In this document: positions 16,618 to 25,351 of the stretch, one piece after another
How the letters are laid out: every line of letters starts with the position of its first letter
Position numbering within the stretch: the first letter of the stretch is position 1
DNA from: an uncultured Burkholderiales bacterium
GTDB taxonomy: Bacteria > Pseudomonadota > Gammaproteobacteria > Burkholderiales > Burkholderiaceae_C
NCBI GenBank assembly: GCA_903844775.1
Contig: CAIMUZ010000169.1
Span: 1 to 34,777, forward strand
DNA length: 34,777 nucleotides
Direction of reading: 5' to 3'
The notes under the pieces: generated by a model
Told to the model about the DNA's origin: nothing
Database searches by the model: none
Seen by the model: the letters and a program-made list of their open reading frames with translations, nothing else
Position numbers and translations under genes: made by a program

Positions 16618-16964
16618 GATGATGCCTCGCTATTGTGTAAGCGAAGGACCAATGTTTGGGGATCAATGTCTAAATCTAGAAGCAACCAGATGGCTGCCTT
16701 TTGCCAATGCAGGCCTGGGCGCAGCGTGGCATAGACCCCTCCGCCCAACGCCTCTGGCATCACAAACTTGAGCGCTTTCAATCCTGGCAAGTCATAGCGC
16801 AAGACAGGGCCAGGCACGACCTTGTTCAGCATGTGTTGAACAGCGTGGACACTTAAAGCTTGGCTCATCAAACTGAAAGACGCATCGTCTGCGGCCACCA
16901 ATGTCAGATCCAACATGTCGCCTTTGTCGCCAGCGCGTCCTACAGCAATGTCACCCACTCTCAT
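16614..16964 (-). CDS. AtuA C-terminal-domain-like small protein
   Basis: A 116-residue protein matching the C-terminal domain of full-length AtuA proteins: VGDIAVGRAGDKGD near the start, then VLRYDLPGLKALKFVMPEALGGG and a TLRPG-x-x-W-x-K segment. The ATG at 16964 makes a four-base ATGA overlap with the AtuA-like gene and has GGAG six bases upstream; a TTG at 16976 inside that gene is an unlikely start. Together with the neighbouring 443-residue protein it rebuilds the two-domain AtuA as two polypeptides. The role is unknown. Confidence 0.85.
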   Translation of the reverse strand: MRVGDIAVGRAGDKGDMLDLTLVAADDASFSLMSQALSVHAVQHMLNKVVPGPVLRYDLPGLKALKFVMPEALGGGVYATLRPGLHWQKAAIWLLLDLDIDPQTLVLRLHNSEASS

Positions 16965-18292
16965 GACTGGCTCCAAAGTAATTGAGTTTTAACCAGTGCA
17001 GGGTCAATGAAACCATCGAGCACCTCGATGCGATTGCGTTTTTCACTTCGCACACTGCAACCCCCTGCCGGACCGGACAGCGTCAGTGCATAAACTTCAT
17101 CTTCAATCTGCTGCGATATTTCAGCATCTTGGCAGCGTGCGGACACATGCACGCGAAGTTCAGCTGGCGGTGGTGCTGACAAAGAACCGGCACGCAAAAT
17201 GGCATTGACGCCCACCAAATCGATGGCGATATCCTCATCGGCCCAATCTGACAGCCTCATGCGCAGTGCATCGGCAGCACGTTTGGCGCGTTCCCATGCG
17301 CCGGTTCCAGCAAATCCAATTTCGCAATCCACGATAAAACCTGGCAACTCAATGAAGCCAGCCACTTTCAAAGTGGGGGGCGGCCCTGAAGTTCGCGCGC
17401 CAGACATACGAATTATGTTGTGACCTATTTGTTCAAAGCGAATACCACTGAAATCTAGCACCAGGTCAGGGGTTGCATAGCGTGAAGGGTCATGCACCTC
17501 ATAAAGCAATTGCAAGGTGCATGTGAGCGCATCGATAATCGCCGGCGCGCCATCTAAGACAGTAATGTCTGCGCTGCCGTCCGCATAAACAAGCGCCAGT
17601 GGATATCCCAAAGTCGCAAAGTCTGCAGCGGACAATGGATTGCCAGGGTGAGGACCGCCCAAGGTGTCGTAGTTGCCACCTGTGAGTTGACCGCCGCATT
17701 CCAATAAATGACCCACGGTCAAAGCGCCAGCCAACGCATTGGGGTCTGAATTTAAGAACTGACGCACAGGTGCCGCAAACAAGGCGGAGTCGGCGACGCG
17801 CCCAGTGACCACCACATCAGCGCCAGCCTCGAGTGCTTCCGCCATGGGCACACAACCCAAATAGGCATGCGCACCAATCAATTTGCCCGTCACAGGTTTA
17901 ACCCACTTCACCTTGTCGGCCATAGCAATCACATCGTCACCTTCTACGGCTGCGACTTTCAAACCCGAGACTCCCAAACCTTTGGCCAATTGTGCAATGG
18001 CCATGCCCGCAGCACGCGGATTGGCAGCCCCCAAGTTAGAGATGATCTTGCACCCAGTGCTGGCGGCAGCAGGCAGAAGTGGGGTTAAGCGTCGACGCAA
18101 GCGCGGATCGGCACCGGCTTCTGGATTGTCGGCCCGGGCTTTGATGGCGGGGACCAAAGTCCGTTCAGCCAAACATTCCAAGGCCACCGCATCAACTTTT
18201 CCCGATGCGGCCAAAGCCACGGCCGGATCGACTCGGTCACCCGCAAATCCGGCACCCGAGCCAATGCGATACACAGGTTTATGAGGATTCAA
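16961..18292 (-). CDS. AtuA-like (DUF1446) family protein
   Basis: A 443-residue protein corresponding to the large N-terminal domain of AtuA. Features are RIGSGAGFAGDRVDPA at 9-24, ALECLAERTL, ISNLGAANPRAAG, GADVVVTGRVADSALF near 175-190 and QLTGGNYDTLGGPHP. The apparent start is TTG at 18292 with AAGG eight bases upstream; the alternative GTG at 18274 lacks a ribosome site. It follows LivF by 40 bases and overlaps its small partner at 16614-16964. It is a distant relative of the left-block protein at 6352-7740. In the citronellol pathway atuA accompanies a geranyl-CoA carboxylase, which is not present here, so a terpene substrate is not established. Confidence 0.88.
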   Translation of the reverse strand: MNPHKPVYRIGSGAGFAGDRVDPAVALAASGKVDAVALECLAERTLVPAIKARADNPEAGADPRLRRRLTPLLPAAASTGCKIISNLGAANPRAAGMAIAQLAKGLGVSGLKVAAVEGDDVIAMADKVKWVKPVTGKLIGAHAYLGCVPMAEALEAGADVVVTGRVADSALFAAPVRQFLNSDPNALAGALTVGHLLECGGQLTGGNYDTLGGPHPGNPLSAADFATLGYPLALVYADGSADITVLDGAPAIIDALTCTLQLLYEVHDPSRYATPDLVLDFSGIRFEQIGHNIIRMSGARTSGPPPTLKVAGFIELPGFIVDCEIGFAGTGAWERAKRAADALRMRLSDWADEDIAIDLVGVNAILRAGSLSAPPPAELRVHVSARCQDAEISQQIEDEVYALTLSGPAGGCSVRSEKRNRIEVLDGFIDPALVKTQLLWSQS

Positions 18293-18332
18293 CTCGATGG
18301 CCTTGAAATTGAGCTATCAGCTTAGTGGTTCA

Positions 18333-19049
18333 TTAAAGACCCATGTAAGAGCGTTGCACGACAGGGTCGTTCAATAAATCTTTACCACGACCTGTCTTCA
18401 AAATCCCGCCATGTTCGATGATGTAGCCGCGTTCGCACACCCTGAGCGCATTGCCCACGTTTTGCTCCACCAGCAACACTGACAAGCCTTTGGTCTTCAC
18501 CAAGCTTGTCACCATCTCAAACACTTTATCCACAATGATGGGCGCCAGCCCTAAAGATGGCTCATCCAACATCAGGAGTTTAGGCATGGACATCATGGCG
18601 CGAGCGATTGCACACATTTGCCTCTCGCCACCCGACAATCGCCCTGCAAGTTGTTCGCGCCTGTCGGCCAAAATGGGAAACAAGCCCATGACCTCTTCCA
18701 GGGACTCGTTCATGCGACCTCGAGCTTTGGGGTGATAAGCCCCAAGTTCAAGATTTTCCAAAACAGTCATGAAGGGAAATAATCGACCCCCTTCAGGCAC
18801 CATCACTAAGCCATGTTCTGTGGCTTCATGCGCAGGCAACTTGGTGATGTCTTGGCCATCAAACTTAAGACTACCTAATCGCACTTTGAGGTGGCCACAG
18901 ATGGACAGTAACAAGGTGGTTTTACCCGCACCATTAGCGCCCACCACCGACACTATTTCGCCATGACCCACCTCCAGGCTCAAGTCATCAAGCACAGGCA
19001 ATTCACCATAGCCCGAGCTGAGCTTGTCAACTTGCAATATCGCGCTCAT
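18333..19049 (-). CDS. livF: Branched-chain-type ABC transporter ATPase LivF
   Basis: A 238-residue ATPase. Walker A is GANGAGKTT near residue 37, the signature is LSGGERQM, Walker B is LLMLDEPSLGLAP, and the switch His lies in LLVEQNV-type context (Gln before Asn as usual for LivF). Start and stop fit LivF length. It overlaps LivG by four bases. With LivG it should form the cytoplasmic ATPase dimer that powers LivH-LivM import. Confidence 0.95.
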   Translation of the reverse strand: MSAILQVDKLSSGYGELPVLDDLSLEVGHGEIVSVVGANGAGKTTLLLSICGHLKVRLGSLKFDGQDITKLPAHEATEHGLVMVPEGGRLFPFMTVLENLELGAYHPKARGRMNESLEEVMGLFPILADRREQLAGRLSGGERQMCAIARAMMSMPKLLMLDEPSLGLAPIIVDKVFEMVTSLVKTKGLSVLLVEQNVGNALRVCERGYIIEHGGILKTGRGKDLLNDPVVQRSYMGL

Positions 19050-19807
19050 GCATTCACCTCTGTTGTTTGTTTGGTCTGACCGCCCATGTGGCCTTCACCC
19101 AGGTAGGCCTTGATCACTGCGGGTGAGGTCAAAATTTCCTCTGCTGTGCCTTCACCAATCCAGCGGCCTCGATCAAGAACTACGACGCGCTCAGAAAATG
19201 CACGAACTACTTTCAGGTTGTGTTCAATGATCAAGAAGGTCAGACCATCGGCATGCAATCCTTTAAGTAATTCAATGGCCTTGCCCACTTCACTTTGATT
19301 CAGGCCTGCCATCACCTCGTCGAGCAACACAATTTCGGGCTCAAGTGCCATGGCGCGCGCCACTTCCAAACGCCGCCGCTCGCTCAATGTCAGGTCTCCC
19401 GCTCGCCGACGCGCAAGATGCGCCAAGCCCACGCGCTCTAAAACGACCATGGCTTTTTCGGTTGCAACCGCCATCGAACTGTGGCGCATGAAAGCACCAA
19501 TCATCACATTCTCAAGTGCATTGAGTGCAATCAAGGGCTTGGCAATTTGAAACGTTCGGCCCATGCCTTGTCGAGCTCTGTCATGCGGTGCCAATTGGTT
19601 GATGACTTGACCGCGCAGTTTGACTTCCCCTGCCGTCGGTTCCAATTGGCCTGTGAGCAAATTAAAGAAAGTTGTTTTACCTGCACCGTTGGGACCAATG
19701 ATGCTGACAATTTCACCTTTTTGAACCGTCAGGGACACGCCATCGACGGCCTTCAAACCCAAGAAGTGTTTGCTGACGTTGTTCACTTCTAACAGTGGAG
19801 TGCTCAT
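19046..19807 (-). CDS. livG: Branched-chain-type ABC transporter ATPase LivG
   Basis: A 253-residue ATPase. Walker A GPNGAGKTT is near residue 39, Walker B IVLLDEVMAGL, and switch His in LIIEHNLKVV. The signature reads DLTLSERRRLEVARA instead of LSGGQ, a variant seen in a LivG subgroup together with DEVMAGL. It overlaps LivM and LivF by four bases each. The C-terminal YLGEGH is typical of LivG. Confidence 0.95.
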   Translation of the reverse strand: MSTPLLEVNNVSKHFLGLKAVDGVSLTVQKGEIVSIIGPNGAGKTTFFNLLTGQLEPTAGEVKLRGQVINQLAPHDRARQGMGRTFQIAKPLIALNALENVMIGAFMRHSSMAVATEKAMVVLERVGLAHLARRRAGDLTLSERRRLEVARAMALEPEIVLLDEVMAGLNQSEVGKAIELLKGLHADGLTFLIIEHNLKVVRAFSERVVVLDRGRWIGEGTAEEILTSPAVIKAYLGEGHMGGQTKQTTEVNA

Positions 19808-20841
19808 GATTTCCCCTTTTTACTGCGCCAATACTTCACCAGATCTTCAACGGCACCCACAATCCCGCGCTTCATAAACAAAGCGGCCAAGACCATGAGC
19901 AGGCCCAATACGGCCAAATTGACACCTGGCAATGCATTGGCCAACTCTGCACGCAAGAAGTTTTCAAACGGCACAATCAATGCAGCACCTAACAAGGGGC
20001 CCGCAATCGTGCCAACACCGCCGATGAGTGCCAGGAGCGCAAACTTCACACCCACTTCTTGCAAATTGAACAAGGTTGGTGGATCGATAAATCTCAAATA
20101 CATGGTGAACAAGGTACCACCAATGGCTGTTAATGCCGCACTCAAAGCCATGCCTTGCAACTTCACTTGCAACACATGAATGCCGGAGGCGCGCGCTGAG
20201 TCTTCATCTTCACGGACAGCCAGCAGGTAATAACCCAAGCGACTGCGTCGAACCCATACTGAAATGGCAATGACCAGGGCTACAAAAGCAAACATCAACA
20301 GCGCATACTGCCAACGCTCTTTGAAAATCATATTTTGGAAACCTGCTTTGAAAGGAATCATGAGGCCCCTGGGGCCGCCCGTGATGGAATCAAAGTGATT
20401 GGCAATCACAAAGGCTACTTCATTGAAAGCCAAGGTGGCAATGGCAAAGAAGGGTCCACGCAATCTAAAAGTAGGCCAAGAGATCAAGACTGAAACCAGT
20501 GCGGCTACAGCAGCGGCAATTAGCATAATGCCCCAAGGAGACCACCCCAAGGTGATGTAGAGCTTGGCAGTCATGTAGGCGCCAATGCCAAAAAACACGC
20601 CGTGACCTAGGGAGAACTGACCACCAAAGCCACCAATGATGTTCCAAGACGAGGCCAAGCCTGCCATCAGATAGGTAAACGCAATGATGTTCAACCAATG
20701 CGGATCCTCAATCAGAAGCACGAAGGGTAAAAAGGCCAAGGCCATTCCGCCAAAATACTTCAGCCAAACAGATTTGCCCGACTCAATGACCGGGTCATGA
20801 TTTGTATCAATTTTGTTCACGGAATCCCACTTCTTCGGCAC
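19804..20841 (-). CDS. livM: Branched-chain-type ABC transporter permease LivM
   Basis: A 345-residue inner-membrane permease with about nine to ten hydrophobic segments. The LivM motifs NIIGGFGGQFSLGHGVFFGIGAY and VREDEDSARASGI (the EAA-like ATPase contact loop) are clear, as is ALIGGVGTIAGPLLGA. The long frame begins at a GTG at 20841, overlapping LivH by 35 bases; a GTG at 20820 giving 338 residues is an equally possible start, and neither has a strong ribosome site. LivM pairs with LivH to form the channel. Confidence 0.94.
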   Translation of the reverse strand: MPKKWDSVNKIDTNHDPVIESGKSVWLKYFGGMALAFLPFVLLIEDPHWLNIIAFTYLMAGLASSWNIIGGFGGQFSLGHGVFFGIGAYMTAKLYITLGWSPWGIMLIAAAVAALVSVLISWPTFRLRGPFFAIATLAFNEVAFVIANHFDSITGGPRGLMIPFKAGFQNMIFKERWQYALLMFAFVALVIAISVWVRRSRLGYYLLAVREDEDSARASGIHVLQVKLQGMALSAALTAIGGTLFTMYLRFIDPPTLFNLQEVGVKFALLALIGGVGTIAGPLLGAALIVPFENFLRAELANALPGVNLAVLGLLMVLAALFMKRGIVGAVEDLVKYWRSKKGKS

Positions 20842-21697
20842 CCACCTGGCCCATCAGGCCTGCAGGACGCACGATCAATACGACCAGGAAAATTAAGAAC
20901 CAAACGGCGCTTTTAAGCGCGGGGTCGATGTAATAACCAGCAAAGGCTTCCACCACGCCCACAATCAATCCGCCAAAGTAGGCACCCCACACACTGCCCA
21001 AGCCACCCAACACCACCACCGCAAATGCAGCCATGATGAAGTTACCACCTACCGAAGGTGTAATTGAATAGATGGGGGTGAGCAATGCGCCAGCCATTCC
21101 AGCCAAAGCAGCGCCAATGCCAAATGTGATTAAAAATGTTTTCTCAACATTGATCCCCATCACCCGGGCAGCACGTTTATCTTGTGTAACAGCTCGAATG
21201 GCTTTGCCCATCATGGTTTGACGTAAAAAGACATGAAGACCAATGGTGATGAGCGTGGTAGCGACCAATGTGACAAGTCGCACCACACTGATTTTGAGTT
21301 CTCCCACCGATAAGACTTCGGCACCCATCGTGCCGCCAATGCTAAAAGCCTCGCCGCGGGACATCGCCAGCATGATGTTTTGAAACAGCATGAGCAAGCC
21401 AAAGGTGGCAAAAATTTGCATGTTGGATTCATTGTGCAAAGGCTGAATCACCAAGCGCTGTATGGCCACGCCTAGCAAGCCCACCAAGGGGGCAACCACC
21501 AGCACAGACAAATAGGGGTTCAGCCCCAGCTGAACATAGGCCCAGTAGCAGCCATACATTCCAAACATGACCAACTCACCCTGGGCAAAGTTAACAATTC
21601 GCACAACGCCAAAGATCAAGTTCAGGCCAATGCTGACCAGGCCATAAATACCCCCTAGGAGCAAGCCAAATACCAATACATTCAGGAATTGATCCAT
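20807..21697 (-). CDS. livH: Branched-chain-type ABC transporter permease LivH
   Basis: A 296-residue inner-membrane permease. LivH hallmarks are LVFGLLLGGIYGLVSIGLNL at the start, GVVRIVNFAQGELVMFGMY, AVTQDKRAARVMGIN (ATPase contact loop) and VVLGGLGSVWGAYFGG. It follows the binding-protein gene by 77 bases. The Shine-Dalgarno is weak (GTGGA) and lies in a small inverted repeat that abuts the ATG. Confidence 0.95.
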   Translation of the reverse strand: MDQFLNVLVFGLLLGGIYGLVSIGLNLIFGVVRIVNFAQGELVMFGMYGCYWAYVQLGLNPYLSVLVVAPLVGLLGVAIQRLVIQPLHNESNMQIFATFGLLMLFQNIMLAMSRGEAFSIGGTMGAEVLSVGELKISVVRLVTLVATTLITIGLHVFLRQTMMGKAIRAVTQDKRAARVMGINVEKTFLITFGIGAALAGMAGALLTPIYSITPSVGGNFIMAAFAVVVLGGLGSVWGAYFGGLIVGVVEAFAGYYIDPALKSAVWFLIFLVVLIVRPAGLMGQVGAEEVGFREQN

Positions 21698-21720
21698 GAT
21701 CCACTTTCAATTATTGGATC
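21698..21720 (-). promoter_or_regulatory. Inverted repeat abutting the LivH start codon
   Basis: On the minus strand GATCCA (21720-21715) and TGGATC (21703-21698) pair around an 11-base loop, ending directly before the ATG at 21697. The only ribosome-site-like bases (AAGTGGA) fall inside the hairpin, so it could lower LivH translation relative to the binding protein. The stem is short, so this is tentative. Confidence 0.3.
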
Positions 21721-21774
21721 AGCCACCCCAGCTGCAAAGCAAGCAAGGGTGAACTGAAACGAAGTCGACTCTAA

Positions 21775-22998
21775 TTAGGGACGACCCAATGGTTTGACTG
21801 TCACCCCTGGCAAAGCAGCGTTCTGTGGAAACACCGTGACCATTTTACCAGACTGCCACTGTGAGGCTGTAAACCATGCACGAACGTTTTGCATGTTCTT
21901 GTCAAACTTGATACCAAAGCCAGATGGGTAAGTGCTTTCTGGCTTGTCCATTTTGGCTGCTGCGGCGCGAACCTTTTCTGGATCAACACTGCCCGCCAAC
22001 TTGATGGCTTCAAACATGATCAAGGTGCCAGAATAAGCGGCCATACCCTGAGGCGCAACAGGTTCTGATTTGTATTTGGCGCGATAAGCCGCCAAGAACG
22101 CTCTGTTACCAGGTCCAAAAGCTTCGGTAACATCGTTGCTGCGTGGATAGCCAATGACCAAAACACCTTCAAGGTAGGCTGGACCAATAGCTTCCAAAGT
22201 TTCGGGCGTGTCACCCGTACCCACAAACAAAATGGCACCGGGTTTGAAACCTTGATCACGGAATGTGCGGAGAAGCAAGTTGCCATCTGGCACATAGCCA
22301 GTCTGAACAAACACATCGGGAGCCGCTTGCTTGGCGCGCAACACGGTGTCGTTCAAGTCAATGCTGCGTGCAGAGTGAGCGCCAATGCCAACAATCTTTG
22401 CCCCCATTTCAGTCAGCAATTTCTTTTGTGCTTCCACAATGCCCGTGCCATAAATGGAATCTTCGCTTTCCAACCAGATTTTCAAATCCTTGATGTCTTT
22501 TTTCAGGTTGGCCGCAATCAAATTGCGCAAAACATTGGCTGAGGTTGTGGCAAAAGCCGCACCGTCTGGACCACTGCGAATGAAGTTGGGCAAGCCGCGT
22601 TCGGTGAGCGCGGTAGACACCGCATTGGTTTCCCAATACAGCTTGTTGTAGCGCATGGCTGCGTCACTGGCCGTCAGTGAAATACCGCTGATGTAGGTTC
22701 CCATGAACATGTCTACTTTGTCTTTGGTGGCCAATTGCTCCACCGTGGCAATGCCTTGTTGTGGATTAGATGCATCGCCACGTATCAGTTCCACTTTCTT
22801 ACCCAATACACCACCCGCTGCATTGATTTGATCCACTGCCAACTCATAGCCCCGAGTGACCTCGGTGCCATAAAGTGCCAGAGGACCACTGTAGGGGTTG
22901 ATGGCACCAATTTTGAGGGTCTGCTGCGCGCTCACTTGGGAGGCAAAGCCCAAGCCCAGCGCCAGTGCCAACCCCGCCATGGTTTTCAAAGTCTTCAT
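21775..22998 (-). CDS. Branched-chain-type ABC transporter substrate-binding protein (LivK-like)
   Basis: A 407-residue periplasmic binding protein with a signal peptide (MKTLKTMAGLALALGLGF, probable cleavage after VSA). AAGGAGA lies seven bases before the ATG. The mature start, LKIGAINPYSGPLALYGTEV, and the internal ELIRGDASNPQQGI nearly repeat those of the left-block protein at 2179-3396; the two align over their whole length. It directly precedes LivHMGF and so is the dedicated receptor of this importer. The ligand may be an organic acid rather than a branched-chain amino acid, since the whole operon is catabolic CoA chemistry. That is inference from context. Confidence 0.95.
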   Translation of the reverse strand: MKTLKTMAGLALALGLGFASQVSAQQTLKIGAINPYSGPLALYGTEVTRGYELAVDQINAAGGVLGKKVELIRGDASNPQQGIATVEQLATKDKVDMFMGTYISGISLTASDAAMRYNKLYWETNAVSTALTERGLPNFIRSGPDGAAFATTSANVLRNLIAANLKKDIKDLKIWLESEDSIYGTGIVEAQKKLLTEMGAKIVGIGAHSARSIDLNDTVLRAKQAAPDVFVQTGYVPDGNLLLRTFRDQGFKPGAILFVGTGDTPETLEAIGPAYLEGVLVIGYPRSNDVTEAFGPGNRAFLAAYRAKYKSEPVAPQGMAAYSGTLIMFEAIKLAGSVDPEKVRAAAAKMDKPESTYPSGFGIKFDKNMQNVRAWFTASQWQSGKMVTVFPQNAALPGVTVKPLGRP

Positions 22999-23049
22999 AC
23001 CTGTCTCCTTTTAAAGTTTTCAATCAACGACGTTACCAACTCGGTTAAG

Positions 23050-23085
23050 CAGCAGAAGAACGTCAGGTTCTGGCTGTTTTTTTTT
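23050..23085 (+). terminator. Terminator-like hairpin facing the plus strand
   Basis: CAGC at 23050-23053 and AGAAC at 23057-23061 pair with GTTCT (23067-23071) and GCTG (23073-23076), leaving a small internal loop, and nine Ts follow at 23077-23085. In the plus direction this is a normal Rho-independent terminator, but no plus-strand gene precedes it. For the minus-strand operon it is a hairpin in the 106-base gap between the SDR and binding-protein genes and may act as an mRNA processing or stability element. Confidence 0.55.
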
Positions 23086-23104
23086 CACACACTTCAAATT
23101 CAAT

Positions 23105-23899
23105 CTACAAAACGCCCACCGCTTTACCCACTGGCCAAAAAATACCGCCACTGGTCAGTCCGCCATCGACCGCCAAGTCCACACCGGTGATGTAAGCTGA
23201 CTGTGGTCCTAGCAAAAAGAACATGGCATCGGCCAGTTGATCGGCGCTGGCCATGTGCCCCATGGGCGTGATGTGCTGCAAGGCATCAAACAGTTTTTGG
23301 TTGTTTCGAATCATCTCGGTGTCGACCACGCCAGGGCAAATGCAATTGACTCGCACACCGGCAGAAGCCAGCTCCATGGCAGCACTTTTGGTGAGCCCTC
23401 GCAACGCCCACTTGCTGGTGGTGTAGGCTGCAGAAAAATACCCCGTAAGTCCTACCGTGGAGGAAATACTCACAATGGCGCCTCCTTTGGGCATGAGCGG
23501 TGCCAGGTGCTTGATGCCTAAAAACGCGCCTGTTAGATTCACTTGGAGCACGCGCTCCCACTCACTCAAATCAGTCTTGGTGACAGTGTTGCGCACACCT
23601 GTGATACCTGCGTTGTTGACCAAAGCAAACAGGGGCTCTTCTCCGGCTTTAAGTTTTACCTCAAGGTCATGCCAAGCATGTGGATCTGCAACGTCCATGG
23701 CGTGAACCGTTAACTTGCCAGCCAAGCCCTGAGCCTTGTGTTTCAAATCTTTCCAAGCCTCATCGGAACTGGGCAGTCGGTCCAAGACATGCACATGTGC
23801 CCCTGCTTGCATAAGCTGTAAGCTGATGGCCGCACCTTGTCCGCGGGCACCCCCTGTGACAGCCGCCGCTTTGCCGATCCAATAATTTTGAGTTTCCAT
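23105..23899 (-). CDS. SDR family oxidoreductase
   Basis: A 264-residue classical short-chain dehydrogenase with TGGARGQGAAI near the start, NNAGITG, SISSTVGLTG with the catalytic Ser and YTTSK with Tyr and Lys. HVLDRL after the second strand suggests NAD. The ATG at 23899 is 12 bases past the receptor gene stop; a GTG at 23914 overlapping that stop by four bases is a possible alternative adding five residues. The closest known types are 3-alpha-hydroxysteroid or 3-hydroxyacyl dehydrogenases, but the substrate is not evident. A 106-base gap with a hairpin follows. Confidence 0.91.
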   Translation of the reverse strand: METQNYWIGKAAAVTGGARGQGAAISLQLMQAGAHVHVLDRLPSSDEAWKDLKHKAQGLAGKLTVHAMDVADPHAWHDLEVKLKAGEEPLFALVNNAGITGVRNTVTKTDLSEWERVLQVNLTGAFLGIKHLAPLMPKGGAIVSISSTVGLTGYFSAAYTTSKWALRGLTKSAAMELASAGVRVNCICPGVVDTEMIRNNQKLFDALQHITPMGHMASADQLADAMFFLLGPQSAYITGVDLAVDGGLTSGGIFWPVGKAVGVL

Positions 23900-23910
23900 G
23901 TTGTTGTGTC

Positions 23911-24882
23911 TCACTCAGGTTTGATACCCGCGCCTAGCGCAACCCGTTTAAATCGCTCAGTCTCATCAAACTGAAATTTCCGCATGTCATCACCCGATAG
24001 TGGCAAGGGGTCTGAGCCAATCTTCGCTATGAAGGCTTTGCCTGCCGGCGATGCAATGATTTTTTTAACGCTATCGACAAGTTTGGCAGTGACTGCTTCG
24101 GGCGTTTCTGAACGGATATAAATAGACGTCCATGTGTAGTTCACATATTCGGGATAACCACTTTCCTTGATGGTTGGAATTTCCGGGTAATCGGGATGAC
24201 GCTTGTCGCCAGAAACTGCAATGGCTTTGAGCTTGGAAGCCTTCACTTGAGGAATCGCAGCAATCAAATCGCTGACGCCCCAATCGAGTTGATCGCCCAT
24301 CAATGCTGTAAACACTTCTGGCGCACCTTTGTAAGGCACATTGATACTTTGAGTGCCAGACACACTAGAAAACCATTCAGCCGACAAATGGAAACCGGCT
24401 GTATAAGTGCCCACATTCAATTTTTGTTTGCTGCTTTTAGCAGCACTGACCAAATCGCTCACATTATTGATTTTGGAATTGGGTGACGCAATGAAAATCA
24501 TCATGCCTCGCGCCAAACCCGATACAGGCTTAAAGTCTTTCACAGGGTCGTATGGCAAATCTTTCACCACAGAGGGGTTCACGGCCATGTGGGTGTTGGT
24601 GGCCAAGAACAATGCATAGCCATCTGCAGGCGCTTGCTTGACGGCCATGGCCGCAATCACGCCATTTGCACCGGGTTTATTTTCAATCAAAACGGGTTGC
24701 CCAAACAAAGTAGACAGTTGCTCGCCAAAGAAACGGGCGGTGGTGTCAGAGCCACTGCCAGGGGAAGTGGGCACCACAATTTTGAGGGGCTTGTTGGGAT
24801 ACTGCGCAGTTTGAGCTTGCGCACTCGTCCATGCAGACAAACACAAACACAAAGCCAAATTCAGAATGCGTCTCAAAGTCAT
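23911..24882 (-). CDS. Tripartite tricarboxylate transporter receptor (Bug/TctC family)
   Basis: A 323-residue periplasmic receptor. The signal peptide is MTLRRILNLALCLCLSAW with probable cleavage after AQA. Family motifs are KIVVPTSPGSGSDTTARF, PVLIENKPGANG, the conserved YKGAPEVFTALMGDQLDWG and the SGDKRHPDYPEIPTIKESGYP stretch. The start at 24882 has GGAG six bases upstream; in-frame ATGs at 24885 and 24894 lie closer to or inside that site. Bug proteins are extremely numerous in Burkholderiales. No TctA/TctB membrane genes are present, which is common for Bug receptors, so it may use a remote permease or act as a sensor. Confidence 0.93.
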   Translation of the reverse strand: MTLRRILNLALCLCLSAWTSAQAQTAQYPNKPLKIVVPTSPGSGSDTTARFFGEQLSTLFGQPVLIENKPGANGVIAAMAVKQAPADGYALFLATNTHMAVNPSVVKDLPYDPVKDFKPVSGLARGMMIFIASPNSKINNVSDLVSAAKSSKQKLNVGTYTAGFHLSAEWFSSVSGTQSINVPYKGAPEVFTALMGDQLDWGVSDLIAAIPQVKASKLKAIAVSGDKRHPDYPEIPTIKESGYPEYVNYTWTSIYIRSETPEAVTAKLVDSVKKIIASPAGKAFIAKIGSDPLPLSGDDMRKFQFDETERFKRVALGAGIKPE

Positions 24883-24917
24883 CATGCGCTCCATTTCATT
24901 GTTGAAATTATCTTGTC

Positions 24918-25340
24918 TCAAATGCATTTGAGGGGTCGAAAGCGAGGAATGGCCAAGCCTTGTTCTTTTTCAATAACCAACTGCAAAGCTTGATCAATTT
25001 TCAAAGATTCAAAGTCTTCAACGCCAACGACGTTGCTAATCAGTCGGGCCCCTTCTGCCAACTCCACGACAGCCACGGCATAGGGTAATCGTTGAGCGAA
25101 GGCGGGGTGATACGCCATGTGATAAACCACCCAACTGATCAGCTTGGCTTTGCCTGAAGCTGCTTGCCATGTCCACTTATCTTCCAGGCAATGAGGGCAT
25201 TCACTTCGAGGCGGGAGCCAGTTGTGAGCGCAGCAAGTGCAATGTTGAAAGCTCAGATGACCTTGGGCCAGACTGTCCCAATAGGGCTGATTGAGCTGAT
25301 TGAACTCGGGCATTGGAATGTTGAGATCGGTGTTTTCCAA
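24918..25340 (-). CDS. DUF35 zinc-ribbon/OB-fold protein
   Basis: A 140-residue protein with a rubredoxin-like zinc ribbon, CTCC then CPHC separated by about 12 residues, followed by an OB-fold with GKAKLISWVVYH and RLPYAVAVVEL. Such proteins bind acyl-CoA and form complexes with thiolase-fold partners. The chosen start is TTG at 25340, because GGAG (25351-25348) sits seven bases before it; the first in-frame ATG is at 25313. It lies 11 bases after the thiolase-like gene, its expected partner. It may help position CoA substrates. Confidence 0.88.
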   Translation of the reverse strand: MENTDLNIPMPEFNQLNQPYWDSLAQGHLSFQHCTCCAHNWLPPRSECPHCLEDKWTWQAASGKAKLISWVVYHMAYHPAFAQRLPYAVAVVELAEGARLISNVVGVEDFESLKIDQALQLVIEKEQGLAIPRFRPLKCI

Positions 25341-25351
25341 AACGGTACTCC

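Noticed and set aside
16961-18292. Assignment of the right operon as a citronellol/geraniol (Atu) pathway
   Set aside because: The geranyl-CoA carboxylase subunits and other atu genes are absent, and the AtuA family is widespread outside terpene pathways.
22735-23190. 151-codon open frame on the plus strand across the SBP-SDR gap
   Set aside because: It runs through two real minus-strand genes and the hairpin at 23050, has no ribosome site and no recognisable protein pattern.
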